Shown: positions 25,752 through 34,868, counted from the first letter of the stretch. The stretch: 64,000 bases of DNA from RPQJ01 sp963823535 (GCA_963823535.1 CAWGLZ010000005.1:1-64000), one strand, 5' to 3'. The notes: generated by a model from the letters alone, not told the origin. Program-made: numbers and translations.

Positions 25752-27440
25752 CTACGCCACGGAGGGCCAGGCGCGACCGAGTATGGCGCCGCAATCCACG
25801 CCACGTGGCAGTGCGCCGAAGTTGCGATGGCCCGACGAGGCCAGCCGCGACCGGCAGAACGCATCGCTGACGGCGGTCGGCGCGTGCTGAACGAGCAGGG
25901 CCGATTGCAGCGCGAGCGCCATGCGTTCCGTGATGTCCCGCGCGCGGTACTCGAGGTCCGCCGGATCCGCGAGTTCCTTCAGCAGAGCTGTGACGTGCGC
26001 GTCCAGCTGTTCGTTCGCGCCACGCGCCCGGCCGAGTTCGGCGAAGAAGGCGTCCACGGCCGCCGGGGATCTCTGCATGGCGCGCAGCACGTCGAGGCAC
26101 TGCACGTTGCCGCTGCCTTCCCAGACCGCATTCACCGGTGACTCGCGGAACAGGCGCGGCATCATGCAGTCCTCCATCACGCCGCTGCCGCCGATGCACT
26201 CCAGCGCCTCGTAGGCGTGCGCGGGCGTGCGCTTGCAGATCCAGTACTTCCCGACGGGCACGGCGAGGCGTACCAGCAGGTCTTCGTGCTCGATGGCGCG
26301 GTTGTCCATCGCACGGGCCATGCGCATGGTGAGCGCGAGTGATCCCTCCTGTTCGAGCGCCAGGTCCGCGAGGACGTTGCGCATCAGGGGCTGGTCGATC
26401 AACAGCGCCCCGAATGCCTTGCGCAGGCGGCAGTGGTGGACGGCCTGTGAGAGCGCCATGCGCTGGCCGGCCGCCGAGCCGATCATGCAGTCGAAGCGGG
26501 TCATCGCCACCATCTCGATGATCGTGCGCACCCCGCGACCTTCCTCGCCGACCATCCATGCGAGCGCACCGCGCAACTCCGTCTCGCTCGAGGCGTTGGA
26601 CGCATTACCCATCTTTCGCTTGAGGCGCAGCACCTGCAGCGGGTTCTTGGTGCCGTCGGGCCGCCATCGCGGGACCAGGAAGCACGACAGTCCGCCCGGT
26701 GCCTGGGCGAGCACCAGGAAGGCATCGCACATCGGCGCAGAGACGAAATACTTGTGGCCGACCAGTTCGTAGGCCTGTCCGGCACCGCCGGCACCCACCG
26801 GGTAGGCGCGCGTCGTGTTCATCCGGACGTCGGAGCCGCCCTGCTTCTCGGTCATCGCCATGCCGACGGTGAGCCCCGACTTCTGCGACGCCGGAACGTT
26901 TCGAGGATCATAGGTACGCGCGGTGATCAGCGGCTCCCACCGGGCGGCGAGGTCGGGCTGTAGGCGCAGCGCAGGTATCACGGCAAACGTCATCGTCACC
27001 GGGCAGCCGTGGCCGGCCTCGACCTGTGAGTGCAGGTACGACTTCGCCGCGCGCGCAACGTGGGCGCCGGGCCTCGGGTCGGTCCACGGCGAGCTGTGCA
27101 GGCCACCCTCGATCGCGGTGGTCATCAGCGCGTGGTAGGCCGGATGAAACTTCACCAGGTCCACGCGGTAGCCGAAGCGGTCGTGTGTTTCGAGTTCCGG
27201 CTGGAAGCGGTTGGCGAGGTTGCCGAGTTCCAGGTACTCCGCAGCCCCGAAGTGTGCCCCGGCGGCGTGCAGCTCCGCTTCCGCCCAGGCGGCGCCTTCC
27301 CGCGCCACGGCCTCGCGCAGCCCAGTATCGGTGGCGAACAGGTTGTAGTCCTGGAGTTCGCGTCCGACGTTGATCACCTCGTGGGTATCGGCGAGAAATT
27401 GCGTCGGGAAAGAACCAGCGGCGGATCGGTCCATGGTCAT
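25752..27440 (-). CDS. aidB: AidB-like acyl-CoA dehydrogenase (alkylation-response protein)
   Basis: The 562 residues align by eye along the whole of E. coli AidB: LREAVAREGAAW, ELGNLANRFQPEL, VARAAKSYLHSQVEAGHGCP, MTEKQGGSDVRMNTT, VGHKYFVSAPMCDAFLVLAQ, GGLSCFLVPR, RLKRKMGN, MTRFDC, and MPRLFRESPVNAVWEGSGN. The acyl-CoA dehydrogenase core binds FAD, and the C-terminal basic region in E. coli AidB binds DNA. AidB is proposed to protect DNA from alkylation; its physiological substrate is unsettled. The ATG overlaps the paaX stop as ATGA, so the two are translationally coupled, whereas E. coli aidB is controlled by Ada. Here the PaaX-type regulator is the obvious controller. Confidence 0.92.
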   Translation of the reverse strand: MTMDRSAAGSFPTQFLADTHEVINVGRELQDYNLFATDTGLREAVAREGAAWAEAELHAAGAHFGAAEYLELGNLANRFQPELETHDRFGYRVDLVKFHPAYHALMTTAIEGGLHSSPWTDPRPGAHVARAAKSYLHSQVEAGHGCPVTMTFAVIPALRLQPDLAARWEPLITARTYDPRNVPASQKSGLTVGMAMTEKQGGSDVRMNTTRAYPVGAGGAGQAYELVGHKYFVSAPMCDAFLVLAQAPGGLSCFLVPRWRPDGTKNPLQVLRLKRKMGNASNASSETELRGALAWMVGEEGRGVRTIIEMVAMTRFDCMIGSAAGQRMALSQAVHHCRLRKAFGALLIDQPLMRNVLADLALEQEGSLALTMRMARAMDNRAIEHEDLLVRLAVPVGKYWICKRTPAHAYEALECIGGSGVMEDCMMPRLFRESPVNAVWEGSGNVQCLDVLRAMQRSPAAVDAFFAELGRARGANEQLDAHVTALLKELADPADLEYRARDITERMALALQSALLVQHAPTAVSDAFCRSRLASSGHRNFGALPRGVDCGAILGRAWPSVA

Positions 27441-28285
27441 GGCCTCGTGCGTGCGGAGAGCAGTTCCAGATCGAAGGAATGCGGTGGAGCAACGTCGGCA
27501 CCGCCCGGTGTCAGTCGCAGACGGCGCCAGATGGCGCGGCCCGCCTCATCGTGACGCCGCACGGCCGCCGCAAAGGCGCGCCGTTCGTCGACGTCGACGA
27601 GTGGCGATGGCAGGAGCGGGTCGAACACGAGCAGCCGGATCGCCTCGTTGCCGAGCACGAACGCCTCGCGCGCCGAAACGTCCGGCGCCAGCGAGCCCGC
27701 GTGGGCCAGCCAGCGTTCGAGTCCCTCGCGCGTCGCGCGATATGCCCGGGTCAGCGACCTGCCATCCCAGAGCGCGCGCGCTCGCGTCTCGCGATCGGCG
27801 TCGAATCCGCTCGCGACGAAGACGGCCGCGGCGGCGTCGAGTCCGAGTTTCAGCAGACGGGTACGAACCTCGTCCACGCCGCCGACGAGGTTGTCTGGGC
27901 GCACGTGGAGTCCGGGGTCGAGTTCCCGCAGGCCGAGCAAGGCAAGCGCTCGGCTGCGTGAGCGCAGCGCTACCCGGTTGCTGCGCTGCAGCGCGCCGAC
28001 GTGCACTGTGATCCAGCCGCCGTCCCAGGCGCGGACGCGGGTTTCAGCTGTGCGCCAGGTTGCGACATCGCGTGCCAGCGCGACGGCACGCGGTCCCAGC
28101 CGATAGGTGCCTCGGCCGGTGGATTCGATCAGCCCCTCTGCCGCCAGGCGGACGAGTGCAACCCGCACGGTGTTCTCACGAATGCCAAACAGCCCACAGC
28201 TGGCGATCGCCTCGCGAACCGTCTGGCCCCCGTCGCCGGCGGCGAGCAGGGTGTTGAGAATCAGGTTCCGTGCCTTCAGGCGCAC
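27437..28285 (-). CDS. PaaX-family transcriptional regulator
   Basis: The N-terminal winged helix contains the family hallmark GLFGIRENTVRVALVRLAAEGLIE with wing GRGTYRLG; a middle domain follows with LLGLRELDPGLHVRPDNL, and the C-terminal domain has EAFVLGNEAIRLLVFDPLLP. E. coli PaaX represses phenylacetate degradation and responds to phenylacetyl-CoA; many PaaX relatives control other acyl-CoA pathways. No paa genes are in the window. It is the first gene of an operon with aidB (stop/start overlap), suggesting an acyl-CoA-type signal. A palindrome ATTACAGTAAT lies 31 bases upstream. Confidence 0.9.
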   Translation of the reverse strand: MRLKARNLILNTLLAAGDGGQTVREAIASCGLFGIRENTVRVALVRLAAEGLIESTGRGTYRLGPRAVALARDVATWRTAETRVRAWDGGWITVHVGALQRSNRVALRSRSRALALLGLRELDPGLHVRPDNLVGGVDEVRTRLLKLGLDAAAAVFVASGFDADRETRARALWDGRSLTRAYRATREGLERWLAHAGSLAPDVSAREAFVLGNEAIRLLVFDPLLPSPLVDVDERRAFAAAVRRHDEAGRAIWRRLRLTPGGADVAPPHSFDLELLSARTRP

Positions 28286-28315
28286 TGATGTTACAAAGAA
28301 TGGCAGAGATCGAGT

Positions 28316-28326
28316 ATTACAGTAAT
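28316..28326. promoter_or_regulatory. ATTACAGTAAT palindrome upstream of paaX-like gene
   Basis: ATTAC/GTAAT around a central A lies in an unusually AT-rich island between the divergent paaX-like and BNR-propeller genes, with a further GTTAC at 28290-28294. It is a candidate PaaX-type operator for autoregulation. Confidence 0.4.
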
Positions 28327-28429
28327 GCTATCTCAGTGCCGGGTGGTTGTCAGCCGCCGCCGATGCTCCGGCGGTTTTCGTCGTCTCCTTTAGCGCGCAA
28401 GATGTCGCACTCGAGGGGAGGGAACGATC

Positions 28430-29596
28430 ATGAGCTCGATCCGCGTTCTCGTCGGCACCCGCAAGGGTGCATTCATCCTCACGTCCGACGGCAGTCGAAA
28501 GCGATGGCGTATCGACGGCCCACGCTTTGCCGGCTGGGAGGTCTATCACCTCAAGGGCTCGCCGGCCGAGCCGGACAGACTCTACGCGTCGCAGACCAGC
28601 GGCTGGTTCGGCCAGGTGATCCAGCGTTCCGACGATGGTGGCAGGACCTGGAACCCACCCGGTACCCGACCCGAGGACCTCATGGGTGCCGACGGCATGC
28701 CGAAGGGCGAGAGCAACATGTTCCGTTACGAAGGCGAGGTGGGTACGCACAGGTTCTTCGACGGCTCGCAGCGCCCCTGGGAGTTCCGCCGCGTGTGGCA
28801 CGTCGAGCCGTCGCACACGGATCCCGACGTCGCCTACGCCGGTGTCGAGGACGCGGCGATCTTCAGGACCGGCGACGGCGGCAGGACCTGGAAGGAACTG
28901 CCCGGCCTGCGCCAGGCCAAGGGGCACCTGTGGCAGCCGGGTGCTGGAGGCATGTGCCTGCACACCATCCTGCTGGACCCGCGGGATCCGCGGAGGATCT
29001 TCGTCGCCATCTCGGCGGCGGGCGCCTTTCGCAGCGACGACGGCGGCGACAGCTGGAAGCCGATCAATCGCGGACTGCTCTCGCCGTACGAGCTGCCGGA
29101 CCCGGAGGCGGAGGTCGGGCATTGCGTGCATCGCATCGCCCAGCATCCGTCCCGACCGGACGTACTGTTCATGCAGAAGCACTGGGACGTGATGCGCAGC
29201 GACGACGCCGGGAACGGCTGGAGCGAGGTCAGCGGCGATCTGCCGACGGACTTCGGCTTTCCCATCGACATTCACGCCCACGAGCCTGACACCATTTACG
29301 TCGTGCCGATCACCAGCGATTCGCTGCACTATCCGCCGGACGGCAAGCTGCGCGTGTACCGCAGCCGCACGGGCGGCCACGAGTGGGAACCGCTCACCCG
29401 GGGCTTGCCGCAGCGGAACTGCTACGTGAACGTGCTGCGCGACGCGATGGCCGTCGACCATCTCGATCCCTGCGGCGTCTACTTCGGGACGACTGGCGGC
29501 CAGGTCTATTGCTCTCCCGACGGTGGCGATAGCTGGAAGCCGGTCGTCCGCGACCTGCCCGCCGTATTGTCGGTCGAGGTCCAGACGCTGCCGTGA
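28430..29596 (+). CDS. BNR/sortilin-type beta-propeller protein
   Basis: The 388-residue protein has no signal peptide and begins MSSIRVLVGTRKGAFIL. It carries repeated Asp-box/BNR blades: SDDGGRTWNPP, TGDGGRTWKEL, SDDGGDSWKPI, SDDAGNGWSEV, SPDGGDSWKPV, giving a propeller like sialidases and VPS10. The sialidase Arg triad is not evident, so hydrolase activity is doubtful. ATG follows GGGGAGGGA. Its TGA overlaps the GTG of the MoaD-like gene (GTGA), so the two proteins are made together. The pairing of such a cytoplasmic propeller with a ubiquitin-like protein has, to my memory, no assigned function. Confidence 0.85.
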   Translation: MSSIRVLVGTRKGAFILTSDGSRKRWRIDGPRFAGWEVYHLKGSPAEPDRLYASQTSGWFGQVIQRSDDGGRTWNPPGTRPEDLMGADGMPKGESNMFRYEGEVGTHRFFDGSQRPWEFRRVWHVEPSHTDPDVAYAGVEDAAIFRTGDGGRTWKELPGLRQAKGHLWQPGAGGMCLHTILLDPRDPRRIFVAISAAGAFRSDDGGDSWKPINRGLLSPYELPDPEAEVGHCVHRIAQHPSRPDVLFMQKHWDVMRSDDAGNGWSEVSGDLPTDFGFPIDIHAHEPDTIYVVPITSDSLHYPPDGKLRVYRSRTGGHEWEPLTRGLPQRNCYVNVLRDAMAVDHLDPCGVYFGTTGGQVYCSPDGGDSWKPVVRDLPAVLSVEVQTLP

Positions 29597-29889
29597 TTCG
29601 CGTCGCCTTGCCGTATCACCTGCGGAACCTCGCCAGGGTGACCGGCGAGGTCGAACTGGACGTCGCCGGGCCGGCCACCCTTGCCGCCGTGCTCGATGCG
29701 CTCGAGGCGCGATTTCCTGCGCTGCGCGGGACCCTGCGCGACCACGACACATTGAAGCGGCGCCCGATGATCCGCTTCTTCGCCTGCCGCGAGGACCTGT
29801 CGTTCCAGTCGCTCGAGGCGCCGCTGCCCGACGCCGTGGCCAGTGGTGCCGAGCCTCTGCGCATCGTCGGGGCGATGGCGGGAGGGTGA
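29593..29889 (+). CDS. MoaD/ThiS-family ubiquitin-like protein
   Basis: The 98-residue product starts at GTG 29593, overlapping the upstream stop. It has the beta-grasp pattern (VALPYHLRNLARVTGEVELD, then PATLAAVLDALEARFPALRG) and ends exactly in Gly-Gly (VGAMAGG). A terminal GG in MoaD and ThiS is adenylated by an E1-like enzyme and becomes a thiocarboxylate sulfur donor; in some relatives it is conjugated to proteins. No E1 (MoeB/ThiF) or MoaE gene is nearby. It is longer than MoaD (about 81 residues), with an insert RDHDTLKRRPMIRFFACRED. A sulfur carrier or protein modifier acting with the BNR protein is inference. Confidence 0.85.
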   Translation: MIRVALPYHLRNLARVTGEVELDVAGPATLAAVLDALEARFPALRGTLRDHDTLKRRPMIRFFACREDLSFQSLEAPLPDAVASGAEPLRIVGAMAGG

Positions 29890-30034
29890 GGGGCGACTCA
29901 GACACCCTCGGTGACTGGATTCACGCCCGTTGCCTGGGAATCCATGGATATCGGGTTTGGTCATCCGGAATCGATTCGCTAGGATGGCAAGTGCCCGAAC
30001 ACGTCGCGAGACGTTAAATCGAGAGGAGGGAGTC

Positions 30035-30466
30035 ATGGGACTATTGGGGAAGATCTTCTCCAGCAAGCCGGATTTCCCGGCGATCGATCCAAGCAGCACG
30101 GCAGCCGAGCGAGTGGCGAGGGTCGAACAGCAACTGCACGACCTCGCCGGTAAGGTGAAAGAGCCGCTGGAGGTCGTACCCGCCGAGCAGGCTGCCTACG
30201 TCTTCATCGGCAAACCGCCGAAGAAGTTTGGCCTGGCCTGGATCCATGACGGCAAGGTGAGCGGCCTCAACACGCTCGTCGAAGAGCATGGCCTGAAACC
30301 GGACGAGGTCGCGGACGTCGTGGAGGAGCTGCGGAACGCCTACGAGCGTAACCAGGGCGTGAACCGCTACACCGCCACCGTGCAGGACGTGGATGTCGTG
30401 GTCACGCCGTCCAACCGCCTCGAGCAGGAAGTGCACCAGATCATCGACACGATCCTGAGGCACTGA
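30035..30466 (+). CDS. conserved-looking small cytoplasmic protein, unknown function
   Basis: ATG 30035 follows AGAGGAGGGAG. The 143-residue product begins MGLLGKIFSSKPDF, has a coiled stretch VARVEQQLHDLAGKVKE, then a mixed alpha/beta domain with GLAWIHDGKVSGLNTLVEEH and a C-terminal helix EQEVHQIIDTILRH. There is no signal, membrane segment or Cys. I recognise no family. It stands between the MoaD-like and nitronate monooxygenase genes, both over 140 bases away, so it is likely transcribed alone. Confidence 0.75.
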   Translation: MGLLGKIFSSKPDFPAIDPSSTAAERVARVEQQLHDLAGKVKEPLEVVPAEQAAYVFIGKPPKKFGLAWIHDGKVSGLNTLVEEHGLKPDEVADVVEELRNAYERNQGVNRYTATVQDVDVVVTPSNRLEQEVHQIIDTILRH

Positions 30467-30610
30467 GCGAGCGGCGGAACCGTCTCGCTGGCGCGGCGAC
30501 AGCTTGTCCGGTGGGTGGCACTGCCGGGATTGCTCCGGGTCCGGCGGCGACCAGGTCTAGGTAGTCGCAACGACTCGTCGCGATGCAGGGGGACTGCTAG
30601 GGTCCGGCAA

Positions 30611-32050
30611 ATGCACGCGCGGTTGCCCCGGATCATACAAGGTGGGATGGGTGTCTCCGTCTCATCCTGGCCCCTGGCGCGCGCGGTTTCACGCCGTGGT
30701 CAGCTGGGCGTGGTGTCGGGCACGGGCATTGACACGGTCGTGACGCGACGACTTCAGCTCGGGGACCCGGGCGGCCATCTCCGTGCCGCTTTCGACGCCT
30801 TCCCGCGGCCCGACGTCGCCAGGCGGATCTGGGATCGCTATTACATCGAGGGCGGCAAGGCGGCGGATACGCCGTTCAAGTCCAAGCCGATCCCCACCAT
30901 CAGGATGCCGACCGCACTGGTCGACCTGATCGTGCTGAGCAACTTCGCCGAGGTGTTCCTGGCCAAGGCGAATCACGCAGGACTGGTCGGCATCAACCTG
31001 CTCGAGAAGGTGCAGCTGCCGAACCTGGCCTCGCTGTTCGGGGCGATGCTGGCCAAGGTCGACGTGGTGCTGATGGGCGCCGGCATTCCACGCTCCATCC
31101 CGGGGATCCTCGATCGCCTGGCCGCGGGCGAGCCTGCCGAACTGAAGCTCGACGTGGCCGGCGCACTGCCCGGCGAAGAGTTCCATGTTCGATTCGATCC
31201 GCGACCCTACCTGACTGACGGGCAGCGAACGCTGCAGCGACCGCGGTTCCTCGCCATCGTCTCGTCTTCGACGCTCGCCATGACGCTTGCGCGCAAGAGT
31301 TCGGGCAGGGTGGATGGTTTCGTCGTGGAGGGCCCGAGTGCGGGCGGCCACAATGCACCGCCGCGGGGGGCGCTGACCCTGGATCCGAACGGAGAACCGG
31401 TCTACGGCCCGCGTGACTCGCCCGACCTCGAGCAGATTCGTGCCCTCGGCCTGCCATTCTGGCTGGGCGGATCGTACGGAGATGCGGCCAGGCTGCAGCA
31501 GGCGCTCGCGCTCGGCGCTGACGGCGTCCAGGTCGGAACGGCTTTCGCGTTCTGCGATGAGTCGGGGATGTCGACCGCACTGAAGGCATCCGTGCTGAGC
31601 GCGAGCCGCGCCGGCCGCATCAAGGTCTTTACCGATCCGCACGCATCCCCGACGGGCTTTCCGTTCAAGGTGCTGCAGTTGGACGGCACGGTCTCGGAAC
31701 CGGCCATCTGCAGCGGGCGCGAACGTCTCTGCGATCTCGGGTATCTCCGGCAGTGCTACCGCGAGGCGGATGGAACGGTCGGCTACCGCTGCCCGGGTGA
31801 ACCGCTCGAGGACTTCCTGCGCAAGGGCGGTGACGAGGCCGACACGGCCAACCGAAAATGCATCTGCAACGGTCTCGTCTCCGCCGTAGACGTCGGGCAG
31901 ATTCGCCGTGGCGGCGCGCTCGAGCCTCCCCTGGTCACGGCCGGGGACGACTGCGCTCAGATTCACCGCTACCTGAAGCCCGGTCGCGTCAGCTATTCCG
32001 CGGACGATGTCCTCGACGCATTGCTCGGAGTCTCGTCCCGCGTAGTCTGA
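30611..32050 (+). CDS. nitronate monooxygenase (2-nitropropane dioxygenase family)
   Basis: The FMN-dependent TIM-barrel motifs are clear: IIQGGMGVSVSSWPLARAVS at the N-terminus, GQLGVVSGTGI, VEGPSAGGHNAPP (phosphate/FMN and the catalytic-type His), FWLGGSYGDAARLQQALALG and ADGVQVGTAFAFCDES. The enzymes oxidise alkyl nitronates with O2. The protein of 479 residues is longer than the usual 310-380, with C-terminal extra sequence containing Cys clusters (GYRCPGEP, RKCICNGL) typical of a larger subgroup also annotated as enoyl-reductase-like. The start is ATG 30611; MHARLPRIIQGG fits the family N-terminus. Confidence 0.88.
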   Translation: MHARLPRIIQGGMGVSVSSWPLARAVSRRGQLGVVSGTGIDTVVTRRLQLGDPGGHLRAAFDAFPRPDVARRIWDRYYIEGGKAADTPFKSKPIPTIRMPTALVDLIVLSNFAEVFLAKANHAGLVGINLLEKVQLPNLASLFGAMLAKVDVVLMGAGIPRSIPGILDRLAAGEPAELKLDVAGALPGEEFHVRFDPRPYLTDGQRTLQRPRFLAIVSSSTLAMTLARKSSGRVDGFVVEGPSAGGHNAPPRGALTLDPNGEPVYGPRDSPDLEQIRALGLPFWLGGSYGDAARLQQALALGADGVQVGTAFAFCDESGMSTALKASVLSASRAGRIKVFTDPHASPTGFPFKVLQLDGTVSEPAICSGRERLCDLGYLRQCYREADGTVGYRCPGEPLEDFLRKGGDEADTANRKCICNGLVSAVDVGQIRRGGALEPPLVTAGDDCAQIHRYLKPGRVSYSADDVLDALLGVSSRVV

Positions 32051-32157
32051 GTCCGGCCGTCCGCCGTCCCACAGCACCGCTTTGTGGCCCACGACGCTCG
32101 CCGCAAGGGGGCCATGTCGGGTATGTTTGTCTGCGCCCGTCGATACCAGGACACGCC

Positions 32158-33675
32158 ATGTTCGAATCAGCGGAACTCGGCCGGACCGTCAGCGCGCAGG
32201 CATTCAAGAAGCAGGCGACGAAGCTGCGGGAGTCGCTGCTGCGCCTGCAGATGGAGCACCTGCAGCAGGCGCGGCGCCAGGTCATTCTCGCCCTCGCCGG
32301 CGTGGACGGCGGGGGCAAGAGCGAGGCGATCGCCCTGCTGAACGAATGGATGGACCCGCGTTGGCTCACCACGAATGCCTACGAGCCGCCCAACGAGGTG
32401 GAACGACGAGAGCCGCACTTCTGGCGGTACTGGCGGGACCTGCCGGCGCGCGGCCGCATCGGCATGTTCATGAGCGCCTGGTACTCGGAGCCACTGCTCG
32501 ACCGCGTGTACGACCGGATCACGCCCGAGGCCTACGAGGCCCACCTGGCGCGCGTCGCCCGCTTCGAGCAGGCCCTGGCGGATGACGGGGCGGTCATCAT
32601 CAAGCTCTGGATGCACCTCAGCCACGACGCCCAGGAGCGGCGGCTGCACAACCTCGAGCAGGATCCGCTGACGGAAGCCCGGGTCACGGAACGCGACTGG
32701 GAGAACTGGCGCAACTATGACCGGTTCATCGAGGTGGCCGAGCAGACGATCTCGCGTACCCACACGGGCGATGCGCCGTGGATCATCATCGAGGGGGCGG
32801 ATCGGCCGTACCGGAGCCTGGCGATTGCCCGGGTGGTTCAGGACGCGCTGTCGCGGGCGCTGCAGCCTCATCCGACCGGTGCGCCGGGACCCGCAGACTC
32901 AGGTCGGAAGCGCCGGGCTCGCAGGTCGAAGTCCGTGGCCAAGTTGTCCGGCGGGATCACGGTCCTGTCCGGGCTGGACCACTCGAAGAAAATCTCGCGC
33001 AAGGAGTACGAGGAGCACCTGCCCGTCCTGCAGGCGGAACTGCACCACTTGCATCTGCGTGCCAAGGACAAGGGCATCGCTTCCGTGCTCGTGTTCGAGG
33101 GACCGGACGGGGCCGGAAAGGGCGGAGCGATCCGCCGCATCTGCACCGCGCTGGCGCCCCGCAACTACCAGGTGCACGGCGTTGCCAAGCCGACGGAGGA
33201 GGAGGCAGGACAGCACTACCTCTGGCGCTTCTGGCGCAAGGTGCCGCGGGACGGCTGCGTCGCGATCTTCGATAGATCCTGGTACGGGCGGGTGCTGGTC
33301 GAGCGTGTCGAGGGATTTGCCCAGGAAGACGAATGGCGGCGGGCCTATGCCGAGATCAACGACTTCGAGCAGCAACTCACCGAGCACGGCACCGTCGTGA
33401 CCAAGTTCTGGATGCACATCACGAAGGAGGAACAGTTCAAGCGCTTCAAGGAGCGCGAGAAGACGCCCCACAAGCGCTGGAAGCTGACGGAGGAAGACTG
33501 GCGCAACCGCGAGAAGTGGGCGCAGTACGAGCATGCCGTCGACGACATGGTGCAGTACACCAGTACGCCGGCGGCGCGCTGGACGCTGGTGGAGGGCAAT
33601 GACAAGCGCTACGCGCGCATCGCCGTGCTGAAGCACTTCTGCGAGAACCTGCGCCAGGCAATCGAAAGTCGCTGA
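32158..33675 (+). CDS. pap: polyphosphate:AMP phosphotransferase (two-domain PPK2, class II)
   Basis: The 505-residue protein is a tandem of two PPK2 domains, as in class II enzymes that phosphorylate AMP to ADP with polyphosphate. The C-terminal domain is the active one, with Walker A FEGPDGAGKGG and Walker B-like DRSWYGRVLVERVEGF, followed by the lid RFKEREKTPHKRWKLT. The N-terminal domain is degenerate, with GVDGGGKSE and SAWYSEPLLDRVYDR. A basic linker KRRARRSKS joins them. The enzyme is cytoplasmic and links polyphosphate stores to adenylate energy charge. Start ATG 32158 gives the family N-terminus MFESAELGRTV. A hairpin follows at 33699. Confidence 0.95.
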   Translation: MFESAELGRTVSAQAFKKQATKLRESLLRLQMEHLQQARRQVILALAGVDGGGKSEAIALLNEWMDPRWLTTNAYEPPNEVERREPHFWRYWRDLPARGRIGMFMSAWYSEPLLDRVYDRITPEAYEAHLARVARFEQALADDGAVIIKLWMHLSHDAQERRLHNLEQDPLTEARVTERDWENWRNYDRFIEVAEQTISRTHTGDAPWIIIEGADRPYRSLAIARVVQDALSRALQPHPTGAPGPADSGRKRRARRSKSVAKLSGGITVLSGLDHSKKISRKEYEEHLPVLQAELHHLHLRAKDKGIASVLVFEGPDGAGKGGAIRRICTALAPRNYQVHGVAKPTEEEAGQHYLWRFWRKVPRDGCVAIFDRSWYGRVLVERVEGFAQEDEWRRAYAEINDFEQQLTEHGTVVTKFWMHITKEEQFKRFKEREKTPHKRWKLTEEDWRNREKWAQYEHAVDDMVQYTSTPAARWTLVEGNDKRYARIAVLKHFCENLRQAIESR

Positions 33676-33698
33676 GTGCGGACCCGGGGCCTGCGATG

Positions 33699-33718
33699 TG
33701 CACCGACGGTCCGGTGCA
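33699..33718 (+). terminator. hairpin after the polyphosphate:AMP phosphotransferase gene
   Basis: TGCACCG and CGGTGCA form a perfect 7-bp stem with a 6-base loop, 24 bases after the stop; no T-run is seen. Confidence 0.35.
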
Positions 33719-33852
33719 TGCCATGATGCGCGACCTCGGGCTCGATGTTGCGGCGATCCCGGACTGCGGATCGGCACGCCGCAACGCAGTTCTGCGAGAC
33801 GCGTCACGTTGCCCGTGCCGCACCAAGGGCTAACGTCCACAACTCGGAGGGT

Positions 33853-33871
33853 CCGCGCGGCGTGCGCGCGG
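33853..33871 (+). promoter_or_regulatory. GC hairpin in the leader of the endopeptidase gene
   Basis: CCGCGCG, loop GCGTG, CGCGCGG lies 40 bases before ATG 33911. Role unknown; such GC stems occur by chance in this DNA. Confidence 0.25.
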
Positions 33872-33910
33872 CCCAGGTGCCGGATTCGGGAAGAAGACGA
33901 GAAAGAACTC

Positions 33911-34774
33911 ATGCACTCGTGCAGGACAGCTGGTTTGGCAGTCAAGGCCCTCGGCCTGCTGGCCGCGTTCGTCGCCGTCGCGGCGTCCGCCGAATCGCGT
34001 GGCGGCCTGCAGCCGAACGGCTCGCCGGACGTGCGCTCCAGCGCGTTCTATGTCCTGGACGAATCGGACTCCTCGGTGCTCGCCGCCCGCCACGAAACGA
34101 CCCCCGCGCCGATTGCCTCCATCACCAAGCTGATGACCGCCCTGGTCGTGCTCGAGGCCGGGCAGCCGATGGACGAGATGCTGGCCATCACCTCCGAAGA
34201 CGTGCGCGGCACCGTCGGTGGAACCTCGCGGCTCGCGCCGGGAGCCCGGCTGAGCCGCGGCGACCTGTTGCGACTCGCACTGATGTCCTCGGAGAATCGT
34301 GCCACCCATGCGCTGTGCCGCCGCTATCCTGACGGCATGCCCGCATGCGTCGCAGCCATGAACGAACGGGGGGCGGCGCTCGGCATGACCACGGCCCGCT
34401 TCGTCGAGCCGACGGGCCTGTCGAGCCGCAACGTCGCAAGTGCCGAGGACCTCGCCAAGCTCGTGCTCGCGGCGGCGGCGAACCCGACGATCCGCGACTA
34501 TTCGACCACGGCGAGCCACACGGTCTACGTCAACCGCAGGCCGCTCGAGTACCGCAACACCAACCAGCTGGTCGCCAATCCGGCGTGGCACGTGAACGTG
34601 CAGAAGACCGGCTATATCTCGGAAGCCGGCCGGTGCCTCGTGATGCAGACCGTCATCGACGGCCGCGAGGTGGTGATCGTGCTGCTCAACTCGTGGGGCA
34701 AGCTCACGCGGATCGCGGACGCCAAGCGCATCCGCAACTGGATGGAGTCGCTGCAACTCGCGGACGCGGGCTGA
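33911..34774 (+). CDS. pbpG: D-alanyl-D-alanine endopeptidase, PBP7/PbpG-type
   Basis: A signal peptide (to about residue 27, ASA) is followed by the penicillin-binding S11 fold with SITK at 70-73 (nucleophile Ser70), SEN at 127-129 and KTG at 232-234. It ends after the catalytic domain without the C-terminal beta domain and amphipathic anchor of PBP5, which is the PBP7 (PbpG) arrangement, about 287 residues. The enzyme cleaves cross-links in periplasmic peptidoglycan. ATG 33911 is the first plausible start with a signal. It converges on the ABC permease genes. Confidence 0.92.
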   Translation: MHSCRTAGLAVKALGLLAAFVAVAASAESRGGLQPNGSPDVRSSAFYVLDESDSSVLAARHETTPAPIASITKLMTALVVLEAGQPMDEMLAITSEDVRGTVGGTSRLAPGARLSRGDLLRLALMSSENRATHALCRRYPDGMPACVAAMNERGAALGMTTARFVEPTGLSSRNVASAEDLAKLVLAAAANPTIRDYSTTASHTVYVNRRPLEYRNTNQLVANPAWHVNVQKTGYISEAGRCLVMQTVIDGREVVIVLLNSWGKLTRIADAKRIRNWMESLQLADAG

Positions 34775-34868
34775 TCATCCTCGGGCGACGCCTCGCCTGC
34801 TGCTCGCGGTCCTCTCCGATCGCCCGGGTCACGCCTGCGGCGGGGTCTCCGGGCTGCCCCGGTCCGCG

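Noticed and set aside
23866..26559. Minus-strand ORF of 897 residues across the secreted-protein and sugar-dehydrogenase genes
   Set aside because: It has no motifs and lies opposite two well-supported plus-strand genes and in the wrong frame of aidB.
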